Below, one piece after another: positions 7,976-17,015 of a DNA stretch of 55,116 nt. Each line of letters opens with the position of its first letter. The first letter of the stretch is position 1. The notes under the pieces were generated by a model. It saw only the letters and a list, made by a program, of their open reading frames with translations, made no database searches and was not told where the DNA came from. The translations under genes were made by a program, and so were the position numbers. Origin of the DNA: Duganella guangzhouensis (GTDB lineage: Bacteria; Pseudomonadota; Gammaproteobacteria; Burkholderiales; Burkholderiaceae_D); contig NZ_WKJK01000028.1 in the NCBI RefSeq assembly GCF_009674535.1, positions 1 to 55,116 of the forward strand, written 5' to 3'.

Positions 7976-8539
7976 ATGCTGCTGATGATCGACAATTACG
8001 ACTCCTTTACCTACAACATCGTGCAGTATTTCGGCGAGCTGGGTGAAGATGTACGCGTCTACCGCAACGATGAAATCACCATCGCGGAAATCGAGGCGCT
8101 GAACCCGGACCACATCTGCATTTCGCCGGGTCCGAAAGACCCGTCGCAGGCCGGCATTTCGATTGAAGTGCTCAAACACTTCGCCGGCAAAAAGCCGATT
8201 CTAGGCGTCTGCCTTGGCCACCAGGCCATCGGCGAAGCGTTCGGCGGCAAGATCATTCGCGCCAAGCAGGTCATGCATGGCAAAACTTCTTTAATCGCGC
8301 ATACGGGTGTGGGCGTCTTCAAGGACATCCCATCTCCCTTCACAGTGATTCGCTATCACTCGCTGGCAATCGAGCGTAGCTCGCTGCCGTCCTGCCTGGA
8401 AGTCACGGCATGGACCGACGATGGCGAAATCATGGGCGTGCGGCACAAGGAATACGACATCGAGGGTGTGCAGTTCCACCCCGAGTCCATCCTGTCCGAA
8501 CACGGCCATCAACTGTTGAAGAACTTCCTCGTCCGCTGA
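7976..8539 (+). CDS. trpG: Anthranilate synthase component II (glutamine amidotransferase)
   Basis: Supplies ammonia from glutamine to TrpE. 187 aa class I amidotransferase. Triad: Cys79 in GVCLGHQ, His168 and Glu170 in FHPESIL. The N-terminal MIDNYDSFTYNIVQY is a TrpG/PabA hallmark. The start at 7976, one base after the trpE stop codon, is preferred over an in-frame upstream GTG because of the family N-terminus; GGGGAG lies before it. As in many bacteria it may also serve PabB in folate synthesis, which the sequence cannot decide. Confidence 0.97.
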   Translation: MLLMIDNYDSFTYNIVQYFGELGEDVRVYRNDEITIAEIEALNPDHICISPGPKDPSQAGISIEVLKHFAGKKPILGVCLGHQAIGEAFGGKIIRAKQVMHGKTSLIAHTGVGVFKDIPSPFTVIRYHSLAIERSSLPSCLEVTAWTDDGEIMGVRHKEYDIEGVQFHPESILSEHGHQLLKNFLVR

Positions 8540-8556
8540 TTAAAGAAGGAACCGTC

Positions 8557-9594
8557 ATGCCTATCACTCATCAAGAAGCACTGGTGCGCTGCATCGAGCA
8601 CCGCGAAATTTTCCACGACGAGATGCTGCACCTGTTCCGCCAGATCATGTCGGGCGAAATGTCGCCCACCATGGTGGCCGCCCTGACCATGGGCCTGCGC
8701 GTGAAAAAAGAAACCATCGGTGAAATCGCCGCCGCCGCCACGGTGATGCGCGAATTCTCCACCAAAGTGCCGATGGCCGACACCACCGGCCTGCTCGACA
8801 TCGTCGGCACCGGCGGCGACGGCGCGCATACCTTCAATATCTCCACCACCGCGATGTTCGTGGCCGCAGCTGCGGGCGCGCGCGTGGCCAAGCATGGCGG
8901 CCGCAGCGTGTCGTCGTCGTCCGGCAGCGCCGATGTAATCGAATCGCTGGGCGCCAACATCAACCTGAAGCCGGAGCAGATCGCGCAATCGATCGCGCAG
9001 ACCAGCATCGGCTTCATGTTCGCGCCGAATCATCACGCCGCCATGAAGCATGTGGCGCCGGTGCGCAAGGAACTGGGCGTGCGCTCCATCTTCAACATTC
9101 TCGGCCCGCTGACCAATCCGGCCGGCGCGCCGAATATTCTGATGGGCGTGTTCCATGCGGACCTGGTGGGTATTCAGGTGCGCGTGCTGCAGCGCCTGGG
9201 CGCGCAGCACGCCATCGTGGTCTATGGCCGCGACAATATGGACGAAGTGTCGCTGGGCGCATCGACCATGGTCGGTGAGCTGATCGACGGCGAAATCCGC
9301 GAATACGAAATTCATCCGGAAGATTTCGGCATGCAGATGATCGCCAGCCGCAATCTGAAGGTAGCCGATGCCGCCGAATCCAAGCAGCGCATGATGGAAG
9401 CGCTGCGCGGCGAACCAGGTGCGGCCTACGACATCGTGGCGCTGAATGCCGGCACCGCGCTGTACGCGGCCGGTGTGGCCGGCTCGATCGAGGACGGCAT
9501 CAAGCGCGCGCGCGAAGCCATCACCTCGGGCGACGCGCTGCGCAAGATCGATCAATTCGTCGCCGTCACGCAGGCTCTCGGCAAGGGGAACTGA
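8557..9594 (+). CDS. trpD: Anthranilate phosphoribosyltransferase
   Basis: Transfers phosphoribose from PRPP to anthranilate. 345 aa. Seen: the PRPP/Mg loop DIVGTGGDGAHTFNIST, the KHGGRSVSSSSGSADVIESLG anthranilate-site region (short excerpt KHGGRSVSS), FAPNHHAAMKHVAPVR, and FNILGPLTNPA. AAGAAGGA lies six bases before ATG 8557. The frame is open upstream into trpG but those residues are unlike the family. Followed three bases later by a LysE-type exporter rather than trpC. Confidence 0.97.
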   Translation: MPITHQEALVRCIEHREIFHDEMLHLFRQIMSGEMSPTMVAALTMGLRVKKETIGEIAAAATVMREFSTKVPMADTTGLLDIVGTGGDGAHTFNISTTAMFVAAAAGARVAKHGGRSVSSSSGSADVIESLGANINLKPEQIAQSIAQTSIGFMFAPNHHAAMKHVAPVRKELGVRSIFNILGPLTNPAGAPNILMGVFHADLVGIQVRVLQRLGAQHAIVVYGRDNMDEVSLGASTMVGELIDGEIREYEIHPEDFGMQMIASRNLKVADAAESKQRMMEALRGEPGAAYDIVALNAGTALYAAGVAGSIEDGIKRAREAITSGDALRKIDQFVAVTQALGKGN

Positions 9595-9597
9595 CCC

Positions 9598-10266
9598 ATG
9601 TTCGGCATCCACGACCTGACCTTGTTTATCATCTCGGGCCTGCTGCTGAACATCATGCCCGGACCGGACTCGCTGCTGATCATGACGCGTAGCGCCACCC
9701 AGGGCTGGCGCGCCGGTTCGGCCGCCGCGCTGGGCATCGGTGCCGGCACCATGGTGCACATTCTGGCTGCGGCATTGGGTCTGTCGGCCGTGCTGTCCAC
9801 TTCCGCCGCCGCCTTCACGGTGGTGAAATGGGTGGGCGCTGCCTACATCGTCTACATGGGCATCGGCATGCTGCGCGCGAAGCTGCGCGGGGAAGCCGAT
9901 GTCGTGGCCGAAGTTGAGGCCAACCTCGCAGCACGCACCCGCGCGGCCCAGCCGCTGGCATGGCGTAAAATCTTCCTCCAGGGTTTTCTGACCAATGTGC
10001 TGAACCCTAAAGTGGCGTTGTTCTTCCTGGCGTTTGTGCCGCAGTTTATTTCGGCCGATTCCGCCAGCAAGCCGCTGGCGTTTATCGTGCTGGGGGCGAT
10101 CTTTAATTTCAATGGCATGCTGTACTGCCATGGCCTGGCGCTGTTTACCGCCTTCGCCAGCGCGCGCCTGAACATCAAGCCGCTGGTCTCACTGTGGCTG
10201 AACCGCACCATGGGCGGTCTGTTTCTGGCCCTCGGCGTGCGCCTGGCACTCTCGGAGCAAAAATAA
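9598..10266 (+). CDS. LysE/RhtB family exporter inside the trp operon
   Basis: 222 aa with about six hydrophobic segments. LysE/RhtB family marks: LLLNIMPGPDSLLIMTRSA near the start, GIGAGTMVHILAAALGLS, the charged middle loop, and FLTNVLNPKVALFFLAFVPQF. Known members export amino acids and related small molecules from the cytoplasm. The gene lies three bases after trpD and two bases before trpC, so it is almost certainly cotranscribed with them and under the trp attenuator. From position I infer export of tryptophan, anthranilate or an analogue; nothing in the sequence proves the substrate. Confidence 0.93.
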   Translation: MFGIHDLTLFIISGLLLNIMPGPDSLLIMTRSATQGWRAGSAAALGIGAGTMVHILAAALGLSAVLSTSAAAFTVVKWVGAAYIVYMGIGMLRAKLRGEADVVAEVEANLAARTRAAQPLAWRKIFLQGFLTNVLNPKVALFFLAFVPQFISADSASKPLAFIVLGAIFNFNGMLYCHGLALFTAFASARLNIKPLVSLWLNRTMGGLFLALGVRLALSEQK

Positions 10267-10268
10267 TC

Positions 10269-11069
10269 ATGTCTGACATTCTGAACAAAATCCTCGCGGT
10301 CAAAGCCGATGAAGTGGCGGCCGCCAAAAAATACCGCAGTTTCGCCAGCCTGCGCGACGAAGTCGAATCCAACGCCGAGCTGCGCGCCGGCCTGCGCGGC
10401 TTTGAAGCCAGCCTGCGCGCCAAGATCGCCGACGGCAAAGCCGGCATCATCGCCGAGATCAAGAAGGCATCGCCGTCGAAAGGCGTGATCCGCGCCGACT
10501 TCCGTCCGGCGGAAATCGCTGCCACCTACGAGGCCAATGGCGCGGCCTGCCTGTCGGTGCTGACCGACGAGCAGTTCTTCCAGGGCTCGGTGGATTATCT
10601 GCAGCAGGCGCGCGGCGCCTGCGCGCTGCCGGTGATCCGCAAGGACTTCATGATCGACATCTACCAGATCTACGAAGCGCGGGCGATGGGTGCCGATGCC
10701 ATTCTGTTAATCGTGTCGGCGCTGGATCATGGCCTGATGGCGGAAATGGAAGCCGTGGCGCACGAACTGGGCATGGGCGTGCTGGTGGAAACCCACGACG
10801 GCGACGAGCTGACCGCCGCGCTGAAGCTGAAATCGCGTCTGGTGGGCGTCAACAACCGCAATCTGCGCACCTTCGAGGTATCGCTGAAAAACACGCTGGA
10901 TCTGCTGGACCGCATGCCGGAAGACCGCCTGGTGATCACCGAATCGGGCATTCTGGCGCCGGCCGACGTGCAAACCATGCGCGACGCGAATGTCCACGCC
11001 TTCCTGGTGGGCGAAGCCTTCATGCGCGCGCCGGATCCGGGCCTGGAACTGGCCCGCCTGTTCGGCTAA
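10269..11069 (+). CDS. trpC: Indole-3-glycerol phosphate synthase
   Basis: Closes the indole ring from CdRP. 266 aa TIM barrel, without the TrpF fusion seen in enterics. Seen: N-terminal ILAVKADEVAAAK, IAEIKKASPSKGVI with the catalytic Lys, SVLTDEQFFQGS, VIRKDFMID with the second catalytic Lys, ALLIVSAL-type strand, GVNNRNLRTFEV, and VITESGI. The start is two bases after the lysE stop codon. It is the last gene of this run and its stop codon overlaps that of the convergent diguanylate cyclase gene. trpF, trpB and trpA are not in the window. Confidence 0.97.
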   Translation: MSDILNKILAVKADEVAAAKKYRSFASLRDEVESNAELRAGLRGFEASLRAKIADGKAGIIAEIKKASPSKGVIRADFRPAEIAATYEANGAACLSVLTDEQFFQGSVDYLQQARGACALPVIRKDFMIDIYQIYEARAMGADAILLIVSALDHGLMAEMEAVAHELGMGVLVETHDGDELTAALKLKSRLVGVNNRNLRTFEVSLKNTLDLLDRMPEDRLVITESGILAPADVQTMRDANVHAFLVGEAFMRAPDPGLELARLFG

Positions 11070-12238
11070 GCCCTGGCCACTGTACGCAGCGGCGTCACGC
11101 TATCCTGCGCGACCTCGACCCGGTCGCGCCCTCTTTCCTTAGCGCAATACAACGCCTTGTCGGCGCGGACCAGAATGCCGTCCAGGCTTTCGTCCGCGCT
11201 GCTCTGGCAGGCCACGCCGATGCTGACCGTGTATAGCGGAATCGCCGGGCGTGGCTCACGCAACGTGTCCTGAATGCGGCCGGCGATGTGCAGCGCCCGT
11301 TCCACGCCGGTGTCTGGCAGCAGCACGACAAATTCCTCACCACCGAAACGCGCCACGTGATCGGATTTACGCAGTGCTTTGGAAATCATTTGCGCCACGT
11401 CGACCAGCACGCGGTCGCCAACGGCGTGGCCGTAACCGTCATTAATCCGTTTAAAGTAATCGACGTCGATATTCAGCATGGTCATGCAGCTGCTTTCGCG
11501 GCGCATCAACGCCAGCTCTTTGGCGTAAATATCGGCAAAACCGCGGCGGTTTAATACTTCGGTTAATGGGTCCAGCGTCGAACGACGTTCCAGCGTGGTT
11601 TGCAGACGGCGCGTGCACATCATCATAAAGCCTACGCTCATCAGCAATACCATGAAATGGGCGGTGGCCAGATACAGGCTGGCAAACATGCCGGTATCCA
11701 TCAGATTAACGTCTATGCCTTTGGTTAATGCCAATATGCCGCGCGCCATGACCATCATCGCGTCTATCGCCATTAAGGTGCCGAATAATACGGTGGAAAA
11801 ATGCCGATTGCCGTATTTAAACACCACGTAAATACCACGCGCGTGCAATATAAATACCAATAACGAGGCAATCGCCACGCGGCTATGGAAATTTGGTTGT
11901 ACCCACAGCCAATATCCCAAGCCAAATACAATGATCAACCATACGGCGTGGAATAAATTCCAGGAGGGGCGCAGCTGATAAAACTTTTCCGTCCCGATGA
12001 GCATTAATCCCAGCCCCCAGGTCATGACGATATTCGAGCACAGCAGCAATATATTCGACTTGCCGTGGACGCCAAAAATCACGGCGCCAGCCACCAGCAA
12101 TATCAGAGCCAGCGCCCAGTCGCGCAAGCCTTTTATCTCGCGGGGGAAATTCAAATGCGCTGAATACAGCACCCCGCTCATGGCGAACGCCATTAGCGTC
12201 GCCATCACGAGGATGGTGTTGGGGTCGAGCGGGATCAT
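11066..12238 (-). CDS. Membrane-anchored diguanylate cyclase (GGDEF)
   Basis: Makes cyclic-di-GMP. About 390 aa: roughly seven hydrophobic helices in residues 5-215 forming a membrane sensor of no recognised named type, then a GGDEF domain. The active site GGEEF is at about residues 299-303, preceded at the standard distance by an RxxD inhibitory site (RKSD), so it should be active and product-inhibited. The start MIPLDP at 12238 is chosen for the first hydrophobic helix; an upstream start at 12307 is possible, and no strong ribosome site decides it. A 19-bp palindrome lies just upstream at 12311-12329. Convergent overlap with trpC. Confidence 0.88.
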   Translation of the reverse strand: MIPLDPNTILVMATLMAFAMSGVLYSAHLNFPREIKGLRDWALALILLVAGAVIFGVHGKSNILLLCSNIVMTWGLGLMLIGTEKFYQLRPSWNLFHAVWLIIVFGLGYWLWVQPNFHSRVAIASLLVFILHARGIYVVFKYGNRHFSTVLFGTLMAIDAMMVMARGILALTKGIDVNLMDTGMFASLYLATAHFMVLLMSVGFMMMCTRRLQTTLERRSTLDPLTEVLNRRGFADIYAKELALMRRESSCMTMLNIDVDYFKRINDGYGHAVGDRVLVDVAQMISKALRKSDHVARFGGEEFVVLLPDTGVERALHIAGRIQDTLREPRPAIPLYTVSIGVACQSSADESLDGILVRADKALYCAKERGRDRVEVAQDSVTPLRTVARA

Positions 12239-12310
12239 GAGCGGCGATTCTAAACCACATTCGCCAGCAGTTGGGGAATTAGCCCGGCACATGCCGGAAG
12301 CTGGCATTTA

Positions 12311-12329
12311 CATGCTAAAAACTAGCATG
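12311..12329. promoter_or_regulatory. 19-bp palindrome, candidate operator
   Basis: CATGCTA-AAAAC-TAGCATG, two perfect 7-bp arms, upstream of the diguanylate cyclase gene. It closely matches the palindrome upstream of the marR gene at 36178-36196 (shared ATGCTAAA and TAGCAT halves, same 19-bp length). It may be a site for the same regulator. No binding evidence beyond the symmetry. Confidence 0.5.
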
Positions 12330-12346
12330 AAATCGGGGTAAAAAAA

Positions 12347-12374
12347 GGCCGCATCGTTTCGATGCGGCCTTTTT
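12347..12374. terminator. Bidirectional rho-independent terminator
   Basis: GGCCGCATCG (12347-12356), loop of three, CGATGCGGCC (12360-12369), then T5 on the plus strand and an A run before the stem giving T7 on the minus strand. On the minus strand it ends the M61 transcript (stop codon at 12385). Confidence 0.92.
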
Positions 12375-12384
12375 GATAACAAAA

Positions 12385-14208
12385 TCAGCGGCTTGCGCTG
12401 GGTCGCAACGGACCGGAGGATTTCTTGGCCGCTGCTTCCACCGTCAGCGAAATACCCGGCACGCGGTCGCCCTGCAGGGTGACATCGAACGCCATTAATT
12501 CATCGCGGCGGAATGCCATTACCTGTACGGTTTCACCCACCGCATAACGCGACAGCAGATTATCCAGATTGGTGGCGGTAACGCGCAGACCATCGACGGC
12601 AATCAAAATATCGCCGGCCGATAATCCGGCACGATGCGCGGCGCCATTTTCATGGACGGCAGACAGTTTGCAATCATTGCCATCCTTGCCCAGATTGGCA
12701 TCGAAACTCGGTTTGGCCGATTTACGCTCGTCGTTATATTTAACGCCGAATGGCGCCAGCAGTTTAGCCAATGGCAAATCTTCCGTGCCACGGACATATT
12801 TATCGAAGAACGGTTTAAAACGGCCACCGCTGATTTCATCGAAAACTGCTTCCGCTTCGGCTGGCGTAACACCACGGCCGGCGCCAGAATAGAAATCGCG
12901 GCCATAACGCTCCCACAAAGTGCGCATGACATCATCCAGCGACTTTTTACCGCCGGTTTTGGCACGGATACTTAAATCCAGCGCCAATCCCACCAGCGAA
13001 CCCTTGGTGTAATAACTGACGATGGAATTCGGCGCGTTTTCATCCTGGCGATAATATTTACCCCAGGCGTCGAAACTGGAATCAGCCACACTTTGCTTGG
13101 TACGGCCGGCGCCACGCAACACGCTGCCCACGGTTTTACCCAGCAATTTGAAATACGCCGGCTCGCCGATAATACCGGCACGCACCAGCATCAAATCGTC
13201 GTAATAACTGGTGAAGCCTTCGAACAGCCACAGCAGCGGCGAATAATTCTCGACCTGCAGGTTATACGGCGCAAACGCCGCCGGTTTGATGCGTTTGACG
13301 TTCCAGGTGTGGAAATACTCATGGCTGCACAGGCCCAGGTATTGCAGATAGCCGTCGCTGATGTCCTTGCCTTTGGCGGCCGTGGTCGGCAAGTCGCCGC
13401 GATTGCAGATCAGCGCGGTGGAGGCGCGATGCTCCAGGCCGCCATAACCGTCACCCACCGCCATGGTCATGAACACATAACGGTCCATCGGCGCTTTTTT
13501 CGATTTCGGCTCGAAGAAGGCGATCTGGGTTTCGCAGATCTTTTTCAGGTCGGCGCTCAGGCGCGCCAGATCCAGATTCGGCACACGGCCGGTGATGACG
13601 ATGTCGTGCGGGATGCCGTGCGCCTTGAAGGTGGCCAGCGCAAAATCGCCCTGCTCCACCGGATGGTCGATCAGCTCATCGTAGTTGGACGCGATGTAGG
13701 TGCCGAAACCATAACGTTTCGCTTTCAGCTCCGGCAGCGAGGTGGCCACGCGCCAATCCGCCGCCGCTTCGTCGGCCGGACGCTGGAGATCCACCACGTG
13801 CGGCAGGTCTTCCTGGCCCAGCACGCGCAGGAACACGCTGGTGCCGTTGAAGAAGCCGTGATTCTGGTCCAGGTGAGCGGCACGCACCGACAGATCCCAG
13901 GCGTAGATTTCGTAATGCACGGTCAGCGCGGCGCGGCTGTCGGCCAGCGCGGCGGCCTGCCACGAATGCTTATCCAGCTTGATCAGCTCCACCGGCTGGC
14001 CGTTGGACTCGGCGCGGATGCGGACAATATTGCGCGAAAATTCACGGATCATGTAACTGCCCGGGATCCAGGCCGGCAGCGCGAAAATCTGGCCGCCTTC
14101 GGCCGGTGCGGCCACGGTGACGGAAACGTGGAACAAGTGCGCGGCCAGATCATGGCCGACGATGGTATAGGCGATCGCCGCTTGAGTTTTGCTCGGTTTT
14201 TTCATCAT
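12385..14208 (-). CDS. M61 family metallopeptidase (glycyl aminopeptidase type) with PDZ domain
   Basis: 607 aa zinc peptidase. The zinc motif is HEYFH at residues 296-300, followed by TWNVKRIKPAAF and the downstream glutamate in LWLFEGFTSYYDDLML. The N-terminal third is the M61 beta domain (ALPAWIPGSYMIREFSRNI). A PDZ domain covers about 510-580 (GAAHRAGLSAGDILIAVDGLRV). No signal peptide is seen, so it is probably cytoplasmic. The start codon overlaps the stop of the upstream MocA-like gene (ATGA type), suggesting translational coupling, although no functional link is obvious. A strong terminator follows. Confidence 0.92.
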   Translation of the reverse strand: MMKKPSKTQAAIAYTIVGHDLAAHLFHVSVTVAAPAEGGQIFALPAWIPGSYMIREFSRNIVRIRAESNGQPVELIKLDKHSWQAAALADSRAALTVHYEIYAWDLSVRAAHLDQNHGFFNGTSVFLRVLGQEDLPHVVDLQRPADEAAADWRVATSLPELKAKRYGFGTYIASNYDELIDHPVEQGDFALATFKAHGIPHDIVITGRVPNLDLARLSADLKKICETQIAFFEPKSKKAPMDRYVFMTMAVGDGYGGLEHRASTALICNRGDLPTTAAKGKDISDGYLQYLGLCSHEYFHTWNVKRIKPAAFAPYNLQVENYSPLLWLFEGFTSYYDDLMLVRAGIIGEPAYFKLLGKTVGSVLRGAGRTKQSVADSSFDAWGKYYRQDENAPNSIVSYYTKGSLVGLALDLSIRAKTGGKKSLDDVMRTLWERYGRDFYSGAGRGVTPAEAEAVFDEISGGRFKPFFDKYVRGTEDLPLAKLLAPFGVKYNDERKSAKPSFDANLGKDGNDCKLSAVHENGAAHRAGLSAGDILIAVDGLRVTATNLDNLLSRYAVGETVQVMAFRRDELMAFDVTLQGDRVPGISLTVEAAAKKSSGPLRPSASR

Positions 14209-14771
14209 AAATCCTGTTGGGTGTCGATGTCGCGTACGACGCCTTCATCATCGACCACTACTTCACTGACCGCATGGCTTTTTAAAATCGCGCGCGCGCC
14301 CTGATCGCCTTCCAGCGCCAGCAACAGCGGCAAGTGATAAGCACTGAACGCGACCGGATTGCCGCGTCGTCCTTCAAACACCGGTGCGGCGATGCGCGCG
14401 CCACGCTCTATTGTAGCGACCAATGCGCGCATGGTGTCCGGACGGACGTGGGGCATGTCACCGAGGCCGATCAGCCAGCCCTCGGCGCCCTTGGTGAATT
14501 CGATCGCGGTGGTCAGCGAGGCGGCCATGCCCAGATCGGCGTCGGCGCAGACCCGCACCTCGCAACCGAGGCGGCCCAGCAGCGCGGCGACGCGGTCGTC
14601 ACCCTCGCGCACCACGGCCAGCACGCGCGGCAGCACGGCCAGCATGTTCTTCGCACTGGCGGCGACGACGATCTCGCCATCCGCCAGGGTTTGCAGCAGT
14701 TTGTTTTGTACGCCGGACGGGTCGAAGCGTCGACCGCGTCCGGCTGCGAGCAGGATGCCGGTTAGCGCCAT
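14205..14771 (-). CDS. MocA-like molybdenum cofactor nucleotidyltransferase
   Basis: 188 aa MobA/MocA-type nucleotidyltransferase. The nucleotide-binding N-terminus TGILLAAGRGRRFDPSG and the metal loop WLIGLGDMPHV are seen, and the segment RRGNPVAFS is typical of MocA/CoxC-like proteins. These add CMP to Mo-molybdopterin for xanthine-oxidase-family enzymes, which fits the immediately upstream iorB-type gene (5 bp apart). The long open frame 5' of the ATG at 14771 is out of family and runs antiparallel through iorB coding sequence. Overlaps the M61 start by four bases. Confidence 0.87.
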   Translation of the reverse strand: MALTGILLAAGRGRRFDPSGVQNKLLQTLADGEIVVAASAKNMLAVLPRVLAVVREGDDRVAALLGRLGCEVRVCADADLGMAASLTTAIEFTKGAEGWLIGLGDMPHVRPDTMRALVATIERGARIAAPVFEGRRGNPVAFSAYHLPLLLALEGDQGARAILKSHAVSEVVVDDEGVVRDIDTQQDL

Positions 14772-14776
14772 CCAGC

Positions 14777-17002
14777 TCAGGCGCTGGCCAGGTCGAACGG
14801 CAGCTTGCGCAGACGTTTGCCGGTCAGCTTGAACAGCGCATTGGCGAAGGCCGGCGCCAGCGGCGGCAGGCCCGGTTCGCCCATGCCGGTCGGTGGATCG
14901 TTGGACGGCACAATGTGGACGTCGATCTTCGGCATGTCGGTCATGCGCGCCACCGTGTAGTCGCTGAAGTTCTGCTGCTCGACCACGCCGTCCTTCAGCG
15001 TGATGGCGGCGCCGGACAGCGTCATGCCGAGGCCCATCAGCGCCGCGCCCTGAATCTGCGCTTCGATGGTGAGCGGATTGACGGCGGTGTTGCAATGCAC
15101 GCCGGCCGTGACCTTGTGCAGCTTAGGGTTGCCGTCTTTAATCGAGGCCACCACCACGTAAGCGATCACGGTGTTGAACGATTCATGTACCGCCACGCCC
15201 CATGCCTGGCCCTTCGGCAGCTTCTTGCCGTAGCCCGATTTGGCCACCGCCAGATCCAGCGCGGCGATGTGGCGCTTGCCCTTCTCGCCGACCAGCTTTT
15301 TGCGATAGGCCACCGGGTCCATATTGGCCGCGTGCGCGGCTTCGTCGATCAGGGTTTCCATCACAAACGCGGTGTGGGTCGAGCCGACCGAACGCCACCA
15401 CAGCACCGGCACATTGGTTTTGACGGTGTGGGCGCTCAGGTTCAGCGGCACTTCGTACGGTTCGCCCATGCCTTCGACCATGGTGGAGTCAACGCCGTCC
15501 TTGACCATCATCGGCTCGAACGGCGTGCCGCTGGTGATGGACTGGCCCACAATCACATGGTCCCAGGCGACGATCTCGCCCTTGGCATCGATGCCGATAT
15601 CGGCGCGGTGCACATGCGACGGACGGTAGTAGCCGCCCTTGATGTCGTCCTCGCGGCTCCAGATCACTTTGATCGGCTGCGTGTGGCCTGCGGCCTGCCA
15701 TACCTTGGCGATGTTGACCGCTTCCACCAGATAGTCGGAAGTCGGCACCGCGCGGCGGCCAAAGCCACCACCGGCCATCATCGTATTCAGCACCACCTGC
15801 TCCGGTTTCAGGCCGGCGGTGGCGGCGATCGCGCCCTGATCCACGGTCTGGAACTGCGAGCCGGCCCACACCGTGCAGCCATCCTTGCGCAGGTCGACCA
15901 CGCAATTCAGCGGCTCCATCGGCGCGTGCGCCAGATACGGGAACTCATACACGGCGGAGATTTTCTTGGCCGCGCCGGCCAGCTTGGAGGTATCAGCCTT
16001 GCGCACCGGCGTGCCGGCTTTCTGCGCCAGCGCCTTGTACTCGGTCAGCTGCTTGTCGCTGCTGACTTTCTCGACGCCGCTGGTATCCCATTCGATGGCC
16101 AGCGCTTCGCGGCCGCTCTTGGCCGGCCAGTAGCCATCGGCGATCACCACCACGCCGCTGCCGCCACGGTCGGTCTTCACTTCCAGCACATCGATCACGC
16201 CCTTGATGGCCTTGGCCTTGCTGGCGTCGAACTTCGCCACCTTGGCGCCGAATACCGGCGGACGCGCCACCACTGCGACCTTGCTGTCCGGCGCCTTGAA
16301 GTCCATGCCGAACTGCTGCTTGCCGGTCGACTTGGCGCGCGCATCGAGGCGCTTGACCGGCTTGCCGATGATGGTGAAGTCTTTCGGATCTTTCAGCTTG
16401 ACGCTGGAGGACACCGGCTGCTTCATGGCCGCATCGGCCATGGCGCCGTAGGTTGCCTTCTGGCCTGCGGGGCCGATCAGCGTGCCCTTGACGGTCTTGA
16501 TCTGCTCCGCCGGCACATTCCACTGCTGGGCCGCCGCCGCGATCAGCATCGCGCGCGCCTTGGCGCCGATTTCGCGGTACTGGATAAACGAGTGCGCCAC
16601 ACTGCCCGAGCCGCCGGTGATCTGGATGCCGAACAGTGGGTCTTTGTATTGATCGCCGGCCGGCGCCAGCGCGCCACGCACGTGCGACCAGTCGGCGTCC
16701 AGCTCTTCCGCGATCAGCATCGGCAGCGCGGTTTGCACGCCCTGGCCGAATTCCAGCCGGTTGACCTGTACCGTCACGCTGTTGTCCGGTGCGATGTGCA
16801 GGAAGGCGTTTGGTTCATACACCTTGGCGGCCGGCTGCTGGGCCTTGGCCCAACGGCCTGCGCCCGGCATGAAGAAGCCCAGCACCAGACCACCGCTGGC
16901 CACCGCGCCAGCTTTCATGAAGCCGCGACGCGACAAGCCGCGCTCCGAGACGCTGGCAAAGGTCGTTGCAACTGAGCCCTGATTAAGCCATTCGATACGC
17001 AT
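14777..17002 (-). CDS. Molybdopterin-binding subunit of an IorB-type aldehyde/isoquinoline oxidoreductase
   Basis: 741 aa large subunit of a xanthine-oxidase-family hydroxylase. A twin-arginine signal is seen (LSRRGFMKAGAVASGG), as in IorB, so the folded complex is exported to the periplasm. Molybdopterin-domain motifs include LEFGQGVQTALP, GGSGSVAHSF, AGGGFGRRAVPTSD and GMGEPGLPPLAPA with the catalytic glutamate near the C-terminus. GAGGAGG lies eight bases before ATG 17002. Paired with the [2Fe-2S] subunit 13 bp upstream. The real substrate (an N-heterocycle or aldehyde) cannot be told. Electrons would leave through a cytochrome c not encoded here. Confidence 0.92.
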   Translation of the reverse strand: MRIEWLNQGSVATTFASVSERGLSRRGFMKAGAVASGGLVLGFFMPGAGRWAKAQQPAAKVYEPNAFLHIAPDNSVTVQVNRLEFGQGVQTALPMLIAEELDADWSHVRGALAPAGDQYKDPLFGIQITGGSGSVAHSFIQYREIGAKARAMLIAAAAQQWNVPAEQIKTVKGTLIGPAGQKATYGAMADAAMKQPVSSSVKLKDPKDFTIIGKPVKRLDARAKSTGKQQFGMDFKAPDSKVAVVARPPVFGAKVAKFDASKAKAIKGVIDVLEVKTDRGGSGVVVIADGYWPAKSGREALAIEWDTSGVEKVSSDKQLTEYKALAQKAGTPVRKADTSKLAGAAKKISAVYEFPYLAHAPMEPLNCVVDLRKDGCTVWAGSQFQTVDQGAIAATAGLKPEQVVLNTMMAGGGFGRRAVPTSDYLVEAVNIAKVWQAAGHTQPIKVIWSREDDIKGGYYRPSHVHRADIGIDAKGEIVAWDHVIVGQSITSGTPFEPMMVKDGVDSTMVEGMGEPYEVPLNLSAHTVKTNVPVLWWRSVGSTHTAFVMETLIDEAAHAANMDPVAYRKKLVGEKGKRHIAALDLAVAKSGYGKKLPKGQAWGVAVHESFNTVIAYVVVASIKDGNPKLHKVTAGVHCNTAVNPLTIEAQIQGAALMGLGMTLSGAAITLKDGVVEQQNFSDYTVARMTDMPKIDVHIVPSNDPPTGMGEPGLPPLAPAFANALFKLTGKRLRKLPFDLASA

Positions 17003-17015
17003 GATCGTGTCCTCC

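Noticed and set aside
6376..10131. Two ~540-codon minus-strand frames across trpE and trpD/lysE
   Set aside because: Antisense shadows of well-conserved trp genes.
14915..16975. 686-codon plus-strand frame opposite the IorB-type gene
   Set aside because: His/Arg-rich shadow; the minus strand has Tat signal and molybdopterin motifs.
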